A stretch of 64,000 nucleotides of DNA from Haemaphysalis longicornis. Taxonomy: Eukaryota > Arthropoda > Arachnida > Ixodida > Ixodidae. The notes below the pieces were generated by a model. It ran no database searches. It was not told where the DNA came from and saw nothing but the letters and a program-made list of their open reading frames with translations. Positions within the stretch are counted from its first letter, which is position 1. Each line of letters starts with the position of its first letter. Position numbers and translations under genes: made by a program. Below, piece by piece: positions 11,441 through 22,193 of the stretch. The stretch is from NCBI GenBank assembly GCA_013339765.2, contig CM023452.1, forward strand, positions 161,609,416 to 161,673,415, read 5' to 3'.

Positions 11441-14400
11441 GTAAGGATTTGTTTGTTCAGATTACCGACGCAAAAGCCGTATCGTGATCTAGGGAGGTAA
11501 ACAATGAGTGCCCTTCTACTCTGTGACGCAGGATGACCTTCAAAACTGGACGCAAAACGGAGTGCATGAAACAAAAGACGATTGTTGTAATTTCCGATGG
11601 AGCATACTTCCTAGCCTTTAGCTGAATCTGAAGGATAGCACCTTTGCTATTCCAGACAAACATGAAGCTTCTTGTATCCCTTCCCGTCGTAAGCATCTTA
11701 CTGTTTGGGTAAGACACAAACCCAATCCGCTCTACCACTAAGGACTCCGGCCAGGTCGCATTGGGTGGCTTAACGTCCGCGTTTACATATTGCAGCAGCA
11801 CAACAGACATGCCATCCATCAGTACGGGCATGAAACCTATAGCTGCTTGTGCATGCCCCTCTCAATCTCCCACTATTTCCCATTACAAACCTGCGGATGC
11901 ATAAACCTGCTACCGGTCGTGTGCGCGGGCTCGGAAGGGGCAGACGCAGTCGAAAATATCCGCTGAGAGCCCTCTGAAGAATTGGTATTGGTTCCAGCCA
12001 GCGTTCCAAGCGGGAAAGTTGCGGTTCATCCAGGAAGGCTTCGCCGCTACTCGATTAAATGAATTCGAGGAGGTAACGCGACGCTAGCAGCTTTCGTTTG
12101 TTTGTGCGCCCGTTCGCGCTTGATTTCGGACGTGCGATGCAATTCTTGCTCTTCTTCCTTCAAGCGAACCGCACGAATCCGTCCCATTACGATTAAAAAC
12201 CTGGAAGCCTTTGAGCTCTATTCTTGCGTACAAACGTGCGGCTGTCTTTTCTCTTCCCCTTTGTACTATCTTACTGTCTGTTTAAGAGTCTCTGTAACAC
12301 ACTATTCCACACCCGAACCACTCGATTAAGGAGGACCGCCGACTAAGCTCATGGAGCCATGTATTTGGCATCTAAATCTCTAGCAAACACAACCGGAATT
12401 TCATCGGCAGTGGCATAAAGGACAGCAGTGCGTGCACGCCCCCTCCCCTTTTTCACAAGCAAAAAATGCGCGCATAATCCGGCAAACGGTGATGGCGCAA
12501 TGCTTAGGCGGGAAAGACACTGCGAAGTAATGTCGTTCGGAAGGCTTTCCAAGCTGAAAAGTAATATTCACATCAGTGTTCCAACTGGGCAAGTTCCTCT
12601 TCAACCTGGAGGGATTCTCAGCTACTTGGCTGAAATGGAATTGGAGCGAAAACGGAGGCTGAGGGTTTTACTGCGTTTTAGAGGGCCGCTCGTAGGCAGC
12701 CGTTACCTGAGCTTTACGGGAGGGGCATTTGTTTATGTCCGCGTAACCGAGTGAGCCAACGCAGCAGCGACCGAAACAAAGAAAACGAGACGAGCGTTTA
12801 TGGAAGGGCGAGGCGGAGTACGACACGTGCGGGTCCGGCGTCAGCTCTCTCACTGCCTTTTTCTCACACATGTCTCATGCGTCGCCACCAAGCAGCGCCA
12901 CCTCCTGACACTTTCAGTAGAAGCTGTTCCATTCTCCGCTAATACCAAAATGACGTGACAATTGTGCGGAAAGTTCAAACACGATTTGCAACAACATGCT
13001 TGCTGTACCCTTGTGGAGGGTAATCCAAACCACGTGACATTTGCGGGGGAGGTTCAAACACGATTTGCAACATGCTGGTCTGCGGCGGCAGCGCAATGTA
13101 AGGTAGCAACAGAGGAGCGCACTCCGCTGTGCGTTCGCTTATCACGCGAACACTTCCTGAGAAGCAGCAGAAATGCGCCGTGAATGGGAAGACTGCAGCT
13201 CGCGCTGCGGACAAATTTTATATTAGGGAGTGTAGTAATTGTTTGTGTACTTTTTACGCCCATGTATGCTTCTGTGAATTTTTGCAACGATCTGATACCG
13301 GGAGACCGCTCCTAGCTGCAGACTGCGCAACTGCCCAAGGGGCATCCGGTGGAGGCGAGGGGGAAAAATAGTGGTGAAAGAGGTGTAAGCGACGGTGACA
13401 GGAGGAGCTCCGAGCACCGCCGAGTAAATCCGATGGACACTGGAAATAAAATGGGGAGATTAGGCATATGCTGCTTTCGCAGTAAAAATGTACATGTCAA
13501 GGTAGGTCGGTTGCCTAGAGGACATGAAATGACGTCATTGTTTTAACGTCTTTCATGCTCCATTAGCTCTTGCGTGCTCTAAGAGCTTTGAGTGTGTTGG
13601 GCGCCTGAAGCAGTCCCTTGGTAGATTCGACCTAGATTTAGGGGAAATCCTCAAGCTGTCTTGGGGAACTTCCATGGACCTAGACCACTCCTGGACCAGG
13701 AAGAAAGTTTCTTCATCTGCGATGTTCTGAGAAAAGCTTATAGCTTTCTTTGTAGCCGTATAGGCTGCATTGAGCTCTATGTCAAAACTTTGATTCGCAG
13801 TCTTTGGTACTTTGTCTGCCAACCAATATTGTCAGCCAATATTTGAATGTCTAACTTCACTATACGTGCCTGCCCAGAAAATGTCCTCAGTGATTCCCGC
13901 TAAACGCTAATTTCTAGATCACCCACGATTATAGTATCATAAAAAGCTCATAATCCTAAATGGTATAATAAATTTAGGGTAAATTCAAACTCAACAAAAT
14001 TTATACTGTCTAGATCTACTGAATCTTTTGCAATGAAATCCCACTAATTCGATTGCGAGGTAAGCTACACCACAGATAACTCGAAGTATGTGCCACAAAG
14101 CCAGCCGGCATTGCTCAATGAAAAAGGGGGGGGGGGATGCGCCTGAACAAAGTCAGTAATGAGATTGTATTCCACAGCCTGTCGGAGGTGGTTATCCAAA
14201 CGCTCGTATTGTTACACTGAGCCCACAATCTGATCTGAAATTCGGTTCGGACCTGCTGACGCCAACCCTTAGAGTAAGAGTGTGTTCGGTTAGTTCGAGG
14301 TATTCGAGGCAGCCAGGTTTAGTGTGTTTCTGTGGAAAACTCCTGTGGGTAATCGTACCAGCTTGGGACATTTTTGTGGCGACTGGATATCTATGGTGTT

Positions 14401-15340
14401 AAAATAGTAGTGTGGTGACTTGTTACGCCTTCAAACAGTGAAGTAGCGCGATATATATTTCGTGGAATGTTATGCGCCCACCGAGAAAACAGAAAATAAA
14501 GAAGCATCGACTGAACATGACGGCCGAGAACAATATGTCCGTTTTGTGCTTTAATAAATTTTGGGTGGTGTTCTGGCACTCAAACACCCCCTAGTTACTC
14601 CCCAGGCGGCCAACTCCAAAGCTGGTTCCGGCTATGCTTCAATTGCGCAAAAAAGGAAACGAAGACTGAAGATAGACGACGACCAGACAGAGTGCACTTT
14701 CAAACAAACGTTATTAAGAAGGAATCGACCGATTTACACTGCCCACTATCTTTCATACATCTGAACCAAAACACAGAAAAAAACACATCCTCCCTCCTCA
14801 CCAACACTGACGGAGACTACCGATTCTACTACAGAGACGACAACATCGAGAAGAACATGATGGACGAGTTTTGGCGCCTCGAGCACCACCGCCTACTCAC
14901 CGTAACACAAGAGTACTTGCGTGCCTTTGCCACCGGTGTGGACGCGGATGCGGAATTCCCTCTGGCGCTACTAAGGCACGTGCCACTGCGATTGCGTTTC
15001 ACTATAAAAGGTTGTCTTGCCCAAGGAAGTTTATCTCCTGTTCCGTAAGTGCGACGGAAGGGGTTCTTGCAAAGCAGTCCCCTGCACCTGCTATTTCATT
15101 GTTCTCAATGATCTCGCGGGTTGTCTGATCCCTGTTCGTCGGTATTATATAACACTTATCAAACAGGCTTCCCATGGGGAAATTTAGGTGCGCTCACTGC
15201 AAGAGCAGTCACTGTTGACGTGTTAAGTTTGAATAGAATTCTTTCCTTTTGAGGAAAGAATGTTTAACTTCAATAACATCGTTCCAACATTAAAGTTGAT
15301 GTCTTCCGGTTCTCTCTCCCTTCCGTTTTTCTCTTTCAAG

Positions 15341-15355
15341 ATCCACGCTATGTTG
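15341..15355 (+). other. Candidate 15-bp microexon (type f), copy B
   Basis: tctctttcaag precedes ATCCACGCTATGTTG and donor gtaagtac. In phase 1 it reads P-R-Y-V. It is equivalent to 5358 and 30306. Confidence 0.3.
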
Positions 15356-15808
15356 GTAAGTACTTCAAACATTTCTCAAAATAAAACTTTGTAGATGCTT
15401 CATCTCGCACAAAAAGGCCGGTGAAAGAACTTTCCTCGCGCCTTTTTCTACGAATGTGTTTCGATGTGGAGAATAAAGGGACATAGTAGGACTTCATTGC
15501 TGGCTAGTTGGGTCATTACGTACGAACGAGTACGTTTGCGCAAATGACAACGACGAGGATTACAGACAAGATGAGCGCAACTTCCTAATTTATTTTGTCT
15601 GAAATAGCAGCACACATATATACCTCCCATTGGTGTTAGCCTCTGTGCTACCACCAGTTGCACCGCCCAATAAGGCGCAAAAGGGAATCACAAGTCAAAT
15701 ACAAAAAACAAAACAATAAAATTCCATAAAACGGCGTAACCAAGCAGGGTGCACCAGATAACAGATACTTCTTAGACTGTGTACGTCGTCCACAATAAAC
15801 ACGTGTCG

Positions 15809-16056
15809 CCAATCAATTGATTGGTTGATTGTGGGGTTTAACGCGCCGACGCAACGCAGGCGATGAGGCGCGCCGTAGTGGAGGGCTCCGGATTAATTTT
15901 GACCACCTGGGATCTTTATCGTGCGCCGAAATCTCGAACACGTGGGCGTTTTTGCTTTTCGCCTCCATCAGAAAAGCGGCCGCCGCGGCCGGGAACCGAA
16001 CCCGCGACCTCCTGCTCAGTAGCGCAATGCCTTAGCCACTGAGCCACCGCGGCGGG
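15809..16056 (-). mobile_element. tRNA-derived SINE (Ruka-like), copy 1
   Basis: On the minus strand it begins CCCGCCGCGGTGGCTCAGTG, containing a Pol III A box (GTGGCTCAGTGG), and continues to a B box (GGTTCGGTTCCC). It then follows the body shared with 38614-38848 and 60731-60946 (cgcacgataaagatccc, ccaggtggtcaaaattaatc) and ends in a GATT-type short repeat tail. Copy A of the host repeat (5800-5835) has no insertion at this point, which confirms it as an insertion. The target duplication is degenerate. Confidence 0.85.
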
Positions 16057-16489
16057 TGCACCTGAAATCAAAGATGAACGAATAAAATAACAGCCAAAAG
16101 TGCATAAAACCACTAAGAATAAACTGATAACATGGCAACATGGGTGGAAGAATTCAAGTGAAGAATAACACAGCTCCGGTTTCCGAGACATATGAGAAGC
16201 TAAAAGTAATCATACTTCAATACTACGCTAGCTTTTTAGCATTAACACGTGTCAACCCGTAAACCAAGGATGAGAGAAGAATAGCATAAAAGCTGAGCAA
16301 AAAGGCATAACAACGACACAAATAGAATAATAACATGGGAGAATGGAAGTGGTGACCAACACAGAGTGTGCTTACCAATATTTACCAAAAGACTAAAAAT
16401 ACCTAAATTATCGAAGTTTGTTTAAACATTACCTTCTAAGAAGGATAACTCAATATGTTGGAGGCTTAACGAGGGCGTGCTGACGCAAT

Positions 16490-16714
16490 TGTCACGATTT
16501 AGACCCGCGTTCGTGAACCTGGGAGGGCAGGGATACCCTCCAGCCCAGAGACGACATGCAGCGTGCTGGTGGTGACGGTGACTGACCCCGAGCAGCCGTG
16601 CTCGGCGGTGTTGATTGCCCGGCCACACACAATGTTGCCCACCGAGCCTGGTGGTGCCACTGAACTTAGCGGCCCACGAATATCAGGGATGGGGGGCGCC
16701 ACACACTTGTCACA
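16490..16714 (-). repeat. 3' LTR
   Basis: 225 bp with TG...CA ends, about 97% identical to 19152-19376. On the element's strand it starts TGTGACAAGTGTG. The polypurine tract abuts it at 16715, which makes it the 3' LTR. Confidence 0.9.
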
Positions 16715-16726
16715 CCCCTCACCCCC
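16715..16726 (-). promoter_or_regulatory. Polypurine tract
   Basis: On the minus strand GGGGGTGAGGGG lies directly before the 3' LTR, the position where LTR elements prime plus-strand DNA. Confidence 0.75.
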
Positions 16727-16739
16727 AAGTTTGTTTGTC

Positions 16740-16914
16740 CTACACAAACACGAAGCAACACTTTTCCCCCCGGCGAGTCACGGTCTGGCGGCTCCGTAGT
16801 CTCGCACTCCGCCTGGGCACAGGTGTCGATGCAGGTGTGGCAGCATTGGGTGCCACCTGTGTCACCCTCTCGCACCAGCTGTCAGTCTTCCCGGTGTCGA
16901 AGGACTTGCGCGTG
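16740..16914 (-). pseudogene. Likely remnant of the gypsy pol C-terminal tail
   Basis: On the minus strand the frames give PVPRRSARLR and PPDRDSPGGK, separated by a one-base shift. A basic R-R-S-x-R-x-R-x-P-P-D-R segment is typical of the C-terminal end of gypsy integrases (family knowledge recalled, not searched). If right, the host-like segment replaces the middle of pol and leaves both sides in place. Confidence 0.45.
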
Positions 16915-17690
16915 GCCACAGTGGGCGCGAGTAGCACCAGCCCCTGGTGCTGTGCTGGCAGCGGTCGGTGAAGCTGGTTCCCCTTGAAGGACTGCAGGCT
17001 AATGCAGTGCAGCGGGGCCGTGGCCAGGCAGACCCGGCTGCCCAGCACCTGCTCGGGGCGCGTACGGGTCCCCGCACACCATGCACAGCATCAGCCGCAG
17101 GTCCGCCTGGTAGATGTGAAGCCGGCCCGCCGCCGCTCGATGCTCTCCACCAGCGTGCACAGCGCCTGCTCCAGTCGCACGGGGTCCAGGCCGCCGCTTG
17201 TCGTCCACGAAGGGGCACTGCAGGCTCTTGGCCCGGTTGATGCCCTCCTCGCGCAGGTAAGTCCACCTGGCCCGCAACACCATGACCAGGGGCAGGCCGT
17301 GGAGGGCAGCCGGTCCTCCGGCTCCAGGTTGGCCCAGCAGGGTCTTCTCGAGGCTCTCGCGGATGTACTCCAGCCCCGGCTGGCTGGCGTACACCACAGA
17401 GGCAGCTCTGGTGGCAGGGGCTCCGTGTGGAACGAGTTTGTGCGGCAGGCCCACGTCGCCGTCGATGATCCTGAAGTCCAGCGCGGACTGGGCCTTGTCG
17501 TCGAGCCGGAAGCCCTGCGGGTGCACCTGCCGCATAGCCTGCGCCACCTGCGGCGCTGGCCCTGGTGTCCAGCATTACCAGGTGCAGCAGGTGGCCGATG
17601 GTGCCCAGCCCTCCGCCGCCGTTGTGCGCCGGCCTCTCGCCGGTGTGCAGCAGCTGCTCGATGACGCCGTCCATGCAGTCGGGCTTGGGC
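16915..17690 (-). pseudogene. p190RhoGAP-like segment inside the LTR element
   Basis: Minus-strand frames give PDCMDGVIEQLLHTGE, LDFRIIDGDVGLPHKLVPH, YIRESLEKTLL, SLQCPFVD, VRLEQALCTLVESIERR, LRLMLCMVCGDPYAP and QSFKGNQLH. This is not gypsy pol. The order and the M-C-x-C-G-D-P phrase recall the region of p190 RhoGAP (ARHGAP5/35, fly RhoGAPp190) between the FF domains and the pseudo-GTPase domains. That identification is from memory of the family. GC content is high, and at least three 1-bp frame changes occur. No N-terminal GTPase, FF or RhoGAP catalytic domain is seen. Antisense frames are shadows. Confidence 0.55.
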
Positions 17691-17694
17691 GGGG

Positions 17695-18115
17695 CAGTGC
17701 TCCCTCTGGCACCTGAATGCTTGCCGCCGTGCCGGTGAATGTGCCCACCCCGGGCTGGAACAGGGCCTCGAACTTGGTCAGGAGGCTCGGGACGTCTTCC
17801 ACCGCACGGCACTGCTTCCTGGTAGTCAGGAGGCAGCCCGCAAGCCCAAAGCCTGGATCCAGTTCCGCCGCCCAGCAGCGTCGGTGACGGCACCCTGGGT
17901 CAGGTTACAGGGGAAGGGTGGCCTCCCTGTCGCCAAGGCGGGACGCTGACTCTGGGCTTTGACCCTCGACTTTGGGTGAGCTGTTCCGGAGTAGCTGCGC
18001 AGCATGACGCCCGACGCCTCGACGGCCACGCCAGGGAAGGTGCGCTTGAAGGCTTTCCCGGCCATGACCGACACACTGGCCCCTGTGTCCAGCTTCATGG
18101 AGATTGGGCGCCCCG
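17695..18115 (-). pseudogene. Gypsy protease and linker to RT, truncated
   Basis: The minus strand reads MKLDTGASVSVM with the catalytic D-T-G at 18081-18089. It then reads a YSG phrase, and GRRNWIQALGL near 17845-17875, the usual G-R-N-W closing segment of gypsy proteases. It continues as SLLTKFEALFQPGVGTFTG (17802-17740) and ends near IQVPEGA at 17700, where RT should start but the p190-like sequence begins. Frameshifts separate these parts. Confidence 0.8.
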
Positions 18116-19045
18116 CAGACTTCGACGGTCAGCCAGTATGGTGGCAACCGGCGGCTGCACTGTGGCCGCGTGCCACATGGTCGAAAATCTGCGGGTCTTC
18201 GGCCACGAAGTGAAGCCTAGCCGTTGCCTCCGAAGCTGCTGCCGCACGCCCCCGCCACCTACCCTCGCACCGACTCCCTCGGCCGTGGGCTGGCGCGGAA
18301 CCGGTGCCTCGACGCCGGCTGCTGCTTCCGTCCGGTCCGCCGTCGTCCCCCCTCGGCACGCCCGAGCAATGTGCCCAGTTTTTCCGCACGCAAAGCACTC
18401 CGCTTGCGTGAACTGGCACTGTGAAGGGGGGTGGTCACCACCCGCCCGAACGCCACCTGCCATGCCGTGCCGCCATCTTGTTCACCGCCGCCCTCCGCCG
18501 ACGTGAGCCGGCCGCACGCGCTATCTCGCCGCGTTCCTTGGCCGCAGCCTCCATCGCCAGCGCTGCCTTCGCGGCGCTCGTCCAGCGAGGGGTCGGAAAG
18601 CCCAGGAGTAGCGTCTGCATGGCGGGGTCGTTGGATGCCACAGACGAAACGGTCCCGGAGCAGCGAGTCAAAGCTGCTCCCCCGAAGGCGCAAGCCGCTC
18701 ACCAACCCTCGCAGCGCTGCGACGAACTGCCCGAGCGTCTCTCTCCGTTCGGCGGCTCCGGTTGTTGAAGCGAAAACGCTCCAGTAGGCGTTGACGGAGC
18801 CGGGCTGTATGTGCGAGCGCAGCGTCGCGAGCAACTCACCCACCGACTTCTCGTGCGGCGTGGCCGGCTGAGCAGGTCGAGCAGGAGAGCGAAGACGCGG
18901 GTCCCGCAGAGGGTCCAGGAAGATGTCACGCTGTTTTACCTCGGGTGTGTCGTTAGCCCGGAAAAAACAGGCCGACTTGTTCCTCGTAGACCGGCCAGGC
19001 GGACCCTTCACCCTCGAACGGCTTGAGCCTCCCCTACAGCGGCAT
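18116..19045 (-). pseudogene. Gypsy gag with CCHC zinc knuckle
   Basis: A start ATG (19043-19045) is followed by M-P-L and an in-frame TAG at codon 4. The frame then reads FFRANDTPEVKQRDIFL, VFALLLDLL, ATPHEKSVGELLATLRSHI, ETLGQFVAALRGL and LLRDRFVCGI, which is gypsy gag (capsid) character. A C-x2-C-x4-H-x4-C knuckle, CFACGKTGHIARAC, is at 18356-18397. About five 1-bp shifts break the frame. These shifts either mark a dead copy or are homopolymer errors in the assembly. Confidence 0.8.
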
Positions 19046-19135
19046 GGCGTATTGGCGGCTGGCTTGATGGGGCGGTGTCTCGGGGTTCTCGGTGGCGGCG
19101 TTCACGGGTGGCTTCGGCGGCCACTCCGCGGGCTT

Positions 19136-19151
19136 CTTCCCTCATCGCCAG
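19136..19151 (-). promoter_or_regulatory. Primer-binding-site position
   Basis: On the minus strand CTGGCGATGAGGGAAG follows the 5' LTR end GTGACA directly. A TGG start matches the complement of a tRNA CCA end. The particular tRNA is not assigned. Confidence 0.5.
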
Positions 19152-19376
19152 TGTCACGATTTAGACCCGCGTTCGTGAACCTGGAGGGTAGGGATACCCT
19201 CCAGCCGAGAGACGACATGCAGCGTGCTGGTGGTGAAGGTGACTGACCCCCGAGCAGCCGTGCTCGGCGGTGTTTATTGCCCGGCCACACACAATGTTGC
19301 CCACCGAGCCTGGTGGGGCCACTGAACTTAGCGGCCCACGAATATCAGGGATGGGGGGCGACACACACTTGTCACA
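19152..19376 (-). repeat. 5' LTR
   Basis: 225 bp, the partner of 16490-16714, with identical termini. It would contain the promoter for the element. The roughly 3% divergence from its partner suggests a moderately recent insertion. Confidence 0.9.
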
Positions 19377-19452
19377 GCAATCTTCCCCGAAATCTCTAAA
19401 TCTCCAGGCTTCCAAAATTTTTGCCTCTCTCCTCTGCTCTTTAGCTCGTGCA

Positions 19453-19833
19453 AGGAATACGGTATTTTCAAGCTTCGGAACGTAGCCGCAGGTTGCAATG
19501 CGGAGCCAGATGCCCCACAGATTAATTTTTAAAACAAGATTGTGCTACCACGCTCTCTCATTAAAACAGCGCCCGGTTTTACCGAAGTATGAGCTTTTGC
19601 AAGTTAGATGAACTTTGTAGACAACGTTCGAAACAAAATGCGTTTCGAACGTAGTCTACAAAATTCCTCTGACCTTGAAAAGGGTATACATTGGTCAAAC
19701 TGGGCGCTGTTTTAATGACAGAGCTCGGGAGCAGAATCTTTCTACGAAAAATAAAAATAAAACTAGGGGAATTGGGCTATGCATGGTAAAACCTGCGACT
19801 GCGGTTCCCAAGCTTGAAGGTACAGAATTCCTT
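19453..19833. mobile_element. Long palindromic foldback MITE
   Basis: Left end GGAATACGGTATTTTCAAGC and right end (complement) GGAATTCTGTACCTTCAAGC pair. Pairing continues through cgcaggtt, attaaaacagcgcccggt and cgttcgaaac to a centre near 19645, so nearly the whole 380 bp folds back on itself. No transposase is encoded. The target duplication is unclear. Confidence 0.75.
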
Positions 19834-19934
19834 CAATGAGTTAAAGATCAAACAGAGAAAAAATTACACCATATTTCCGTAGGGAACCCTAAGTAGTATG
19901 CGAAGCAGCCATGGCGTTGACTGAAGTTCCAATT

Positions 19935-20290
19935 AGTTTTCACTGCGTCGTTTCCGTTGACGTTCAGCTTCGCGTGCCTTCGTTGCATCAGTAGCTTCTT
20001 GACGTAGTTTGAATGAGTGAGACATAAGGCGCGTTCGAAGCACATACACCCGTCTCAGTTTTTAGCGCAGTGCGAAGAGCGCCAAGTACCTCTCCGTTGC
20101 GACTGAGAAAGTCGTGTGATCGAAACCAGGAGGCGCCAAAGTATTTCCTTTTATAGTGGACTGCGCTGACGTCAGCCAAAACGCTGACGGGGCGGAAGAG
20201 ACCCGCATGCGGAGTAGAGTGCGGACGGCGGACAACGACAACGAGGGAGGGAGGGACACAGCCCCAAGCATGAGATGCTTCGCATGTAAA
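19935..20290 (+). repeat. tRNA-like SINE or SINE-bearing repeat, copy 2
   Basis: It matches 7590-7955. ttagcgcagtgcgaagagc and gtgatcgaaacc correspond to the A-box and B-box-like segments. It ends at the small palindrome gcatgagatgc. Confidence 0.5.
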
Positions 20291-21045
20291 ATTATTGAAG
20301 CCTACAGAATTAGAGACTTTGGGGGAAGATTGCATCATCACGCCCTCGGCAAGCCACTGAGATAGCCTTGTTAGAGGTAATGTTTAAACGAGCTTCGATG
20401 TTTGTAGGCGCTTTGTGGCTTTTGTTAAATACTGGTACGCACATTCTATGTTGGTCACCTTTCCCATTCTCCCATTTTACCCATGTTAAAATTTTATTTT
20501 TAGCATTTTTATACCATTTCGCTAACATTTTATGCTTTTATTTTGTCAACCTTGGTTTTAGGGTTGACACGTGTTACTCTCAAGACTTGTGTAGTATCGA
20601 AGTTTCACTCGTTTCAGCTTCTAATATGTCTCGGAAAGGAGAGGTGTGTTGTTCTTCACTTCGATTCTTCCACCCATGTTGTCATTTTATCATTTTATTC
20701 TTGATGTGTTTTTGCCAATTTGGCTCTGATTTTATTCGCTCATCCTAGATTTCAAGTGCCACACGTGTTTATTGTGGTTGACGTACACAGACTAAGTAGT
20801 ATCAGTTATCTCGAGCACATGGTTTGGTTACGCCGTTTTGTCGAATTGCTTTGTTTTGTTGCTTGTATATGACTCGTGATTCTTGTTACGCCTTCTTTGG
20901 TGGTGCAACTGGTGATAGGGAAGAGGGTGACACCGATGGGAGGTATATATGTGTGTTGTTATTTCATGCAAAATAAAGTTGGAAGGTGCACTCGTCTTTT
21001 CCTCCCCCATCTTCGTCGTCATTGTTCGCGCAAACTTATTCCTTC
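20285..21045 (-). repeat. Large repeat unit, inverted copy with LTR empty site
   Basis: The minus strand matches copy B 15590-16489 joined directly to 19377-19450: gagggcgtgatgatgcaat runs straight into cttccccc with a single gcaat. It therefore lacks the LTR element and the SINE. It also contains the shared caacacacatatatacctccc and ttgacacgtg-side sequences. Confidence 0.7.
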
Positions 21046-22030
21046 GTACTAAAGGAACGCCGAGGCGATATGTAAATATTGCGGAATTCCTAGCCCATTC
21101 TGTAGGCTGGAGTCTTTAGGTCATCTATCGACCACTTTCGCAGGGTTTACGAAAATGGTTTCGAAAATGGTGTCCTCCTCTGTGCATCCTTTCCGATGTT
21201 CTTTCACATTTTGTAAGACGTCACAGAACGATGGCTTGGCTGACTGGGCTACTGCACAACTTGCCGTCACTTCGACAGAATCAGTCCCCCTAGCGTTCAG
21301 ACGGTCTTGGCGGTCAGCCCGGCGGGTCCTCGTAAATCGTTCACTCAGTTGAAACTAAGCCAAGGCCCGTTTGTGCCAGGAAGAATGTGCCTTTTGTTTA
21401 TTAGGTTTGCGAAACGATTACTACCTACCATTATTAAAACGAGTCAGTTCGAATGCGATCTGAATCAAAGAAAAGCCAGATAGCGGTTCTGCGGAGTATA
21501 GCGGCTTATCTACGAACGGTAAACAGGGCGTTCCGCATTAATCTGCAGAGAAAACAGTGCACTAACGTTTGTGGGAAGGCTGTCCTAGTTACGTGATCGG
21601 ACTCGGCAGAAAACGTGGCGTTTGGCGGGAAAATCAAGATTTTAACGGAAGTTCATTATTTCTCAGTAAATAAAGCATCGTTCGCAACCGGACATGCGCT
21701 GCGGGCCATATTAGGCGCCTTATGTTTCACATAAAACAAACTTGTATTTTATTTGCATGGCCCCTTTAGGAGCTGCGGTCTAAAAATCCCTAAAACTTTG
21801 CAACAGAAAAACGTTAGTCCATCTTGCACTAGTGGTGCAAGTCTGGGGAAACAGCAGAGCATGCAGCCGGACTCTCTTTGCCGGAGGCGTGGCTGTTGCA
21901 CTACACACGAATTTCAGAGCTTGCAGCTGAAACCTCTTTATAGCTGGAAGCCCCTGATCGATTCGTTCGCACGCCTTCGCACATCTTCCAAAGTGGACTA
22001 CGTAAGCACGCGCTAGATCCGATGACATAC
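21046..22030. other. Unassigned sequence
   Basis: No gene, repeat copy or transposon end recognised. Confidence 0.4.
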
Positions 22031-22112
22031 GGCTTCGCGAACTCAGCGTCTGTAATGCGAACCCAGTATGTGCGCCCCACTACCGGCGCGAACGCGCATG
22101 AACTGGCGAGGA
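22031..22112. repeat. Short dispersed repeat
   Basis: gcttcgcgaactcagcgtct to cgaactggcgag resembles 24528-24605. On the minus strand both give a similar phrase (R-x-T-D-A near K-P), but no frame extends beyond it. The class is unknown. Confidence 0.4.
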
Positions 22113-22160
22113 CTGTATATGAGAGATCACGCCACGAACCCTCGGGAGGCTGTTCTGGAA

Positions 22161-22167
22161 TATAAAG
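22161..22167 (+). promoter_or_regulatory. Candidate TATA box
   Basis: TATAAAG lies 27 bp before an arthropod-type initiator, TCAGA with its A at 22188. Spacing is canonical. However, the first ATG is only 6 bp downstream, which is unusually short for a leader. Confidence 0.3.
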
Positions 22168-22193
22168 CTGGACCACGCCGGACGCTCAGAACT

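Larger units (their letters stand above)
11705..16489 (+). repeat. Large repeat unit, copy B
   Basis: It runs collinear with copies A and C, and it is interrupted by a SINE at 15809-16056. It then continues past the LTR retrotransposon at 19377-19452. Landmarks include gggagtgtagtaat at 13226, tgaggtattcgaggc near 14297 and caacgacgaggatt near 15549. A short poly-G run (14127-14136) is suspect. Frames are short and differ between copies. Confidence 0.7.
16485..19381 (-). mobile_element. Gypsy-type LTR retrotransposon carrying a host-gene segment
   Basis: Two 225-bp direct repeats (16490-16714 and 19152-19376) begin TGTCAC and end GTCACA, and differ by about six substitutions and two 1-bp indels. 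The element is flanked by the 5-bp duplication gcaat (16485-16489, 19377-19381). On the minus strand the order is 5' LTR, primer-site position, gag, protease, a p190RhoGAP-like segment, a short pol-like tail, a polypurine tract and 3' LTR. No reverse transcriptase, RNase H or integrase core is present, so mobility would have depended on a helper. A paralogous empty site is present at about 20300-20345. Confidence 0.85.

Noticed and set aside
16862..17893. A 343-codon minus-strand open frame
   Set aside because: Its sequence is low-complexity G/A/P/R from a GC-rich region; the meaningful residues (protease, p190-like) lie in the other minus-strand frames, so this frame is a shadow.
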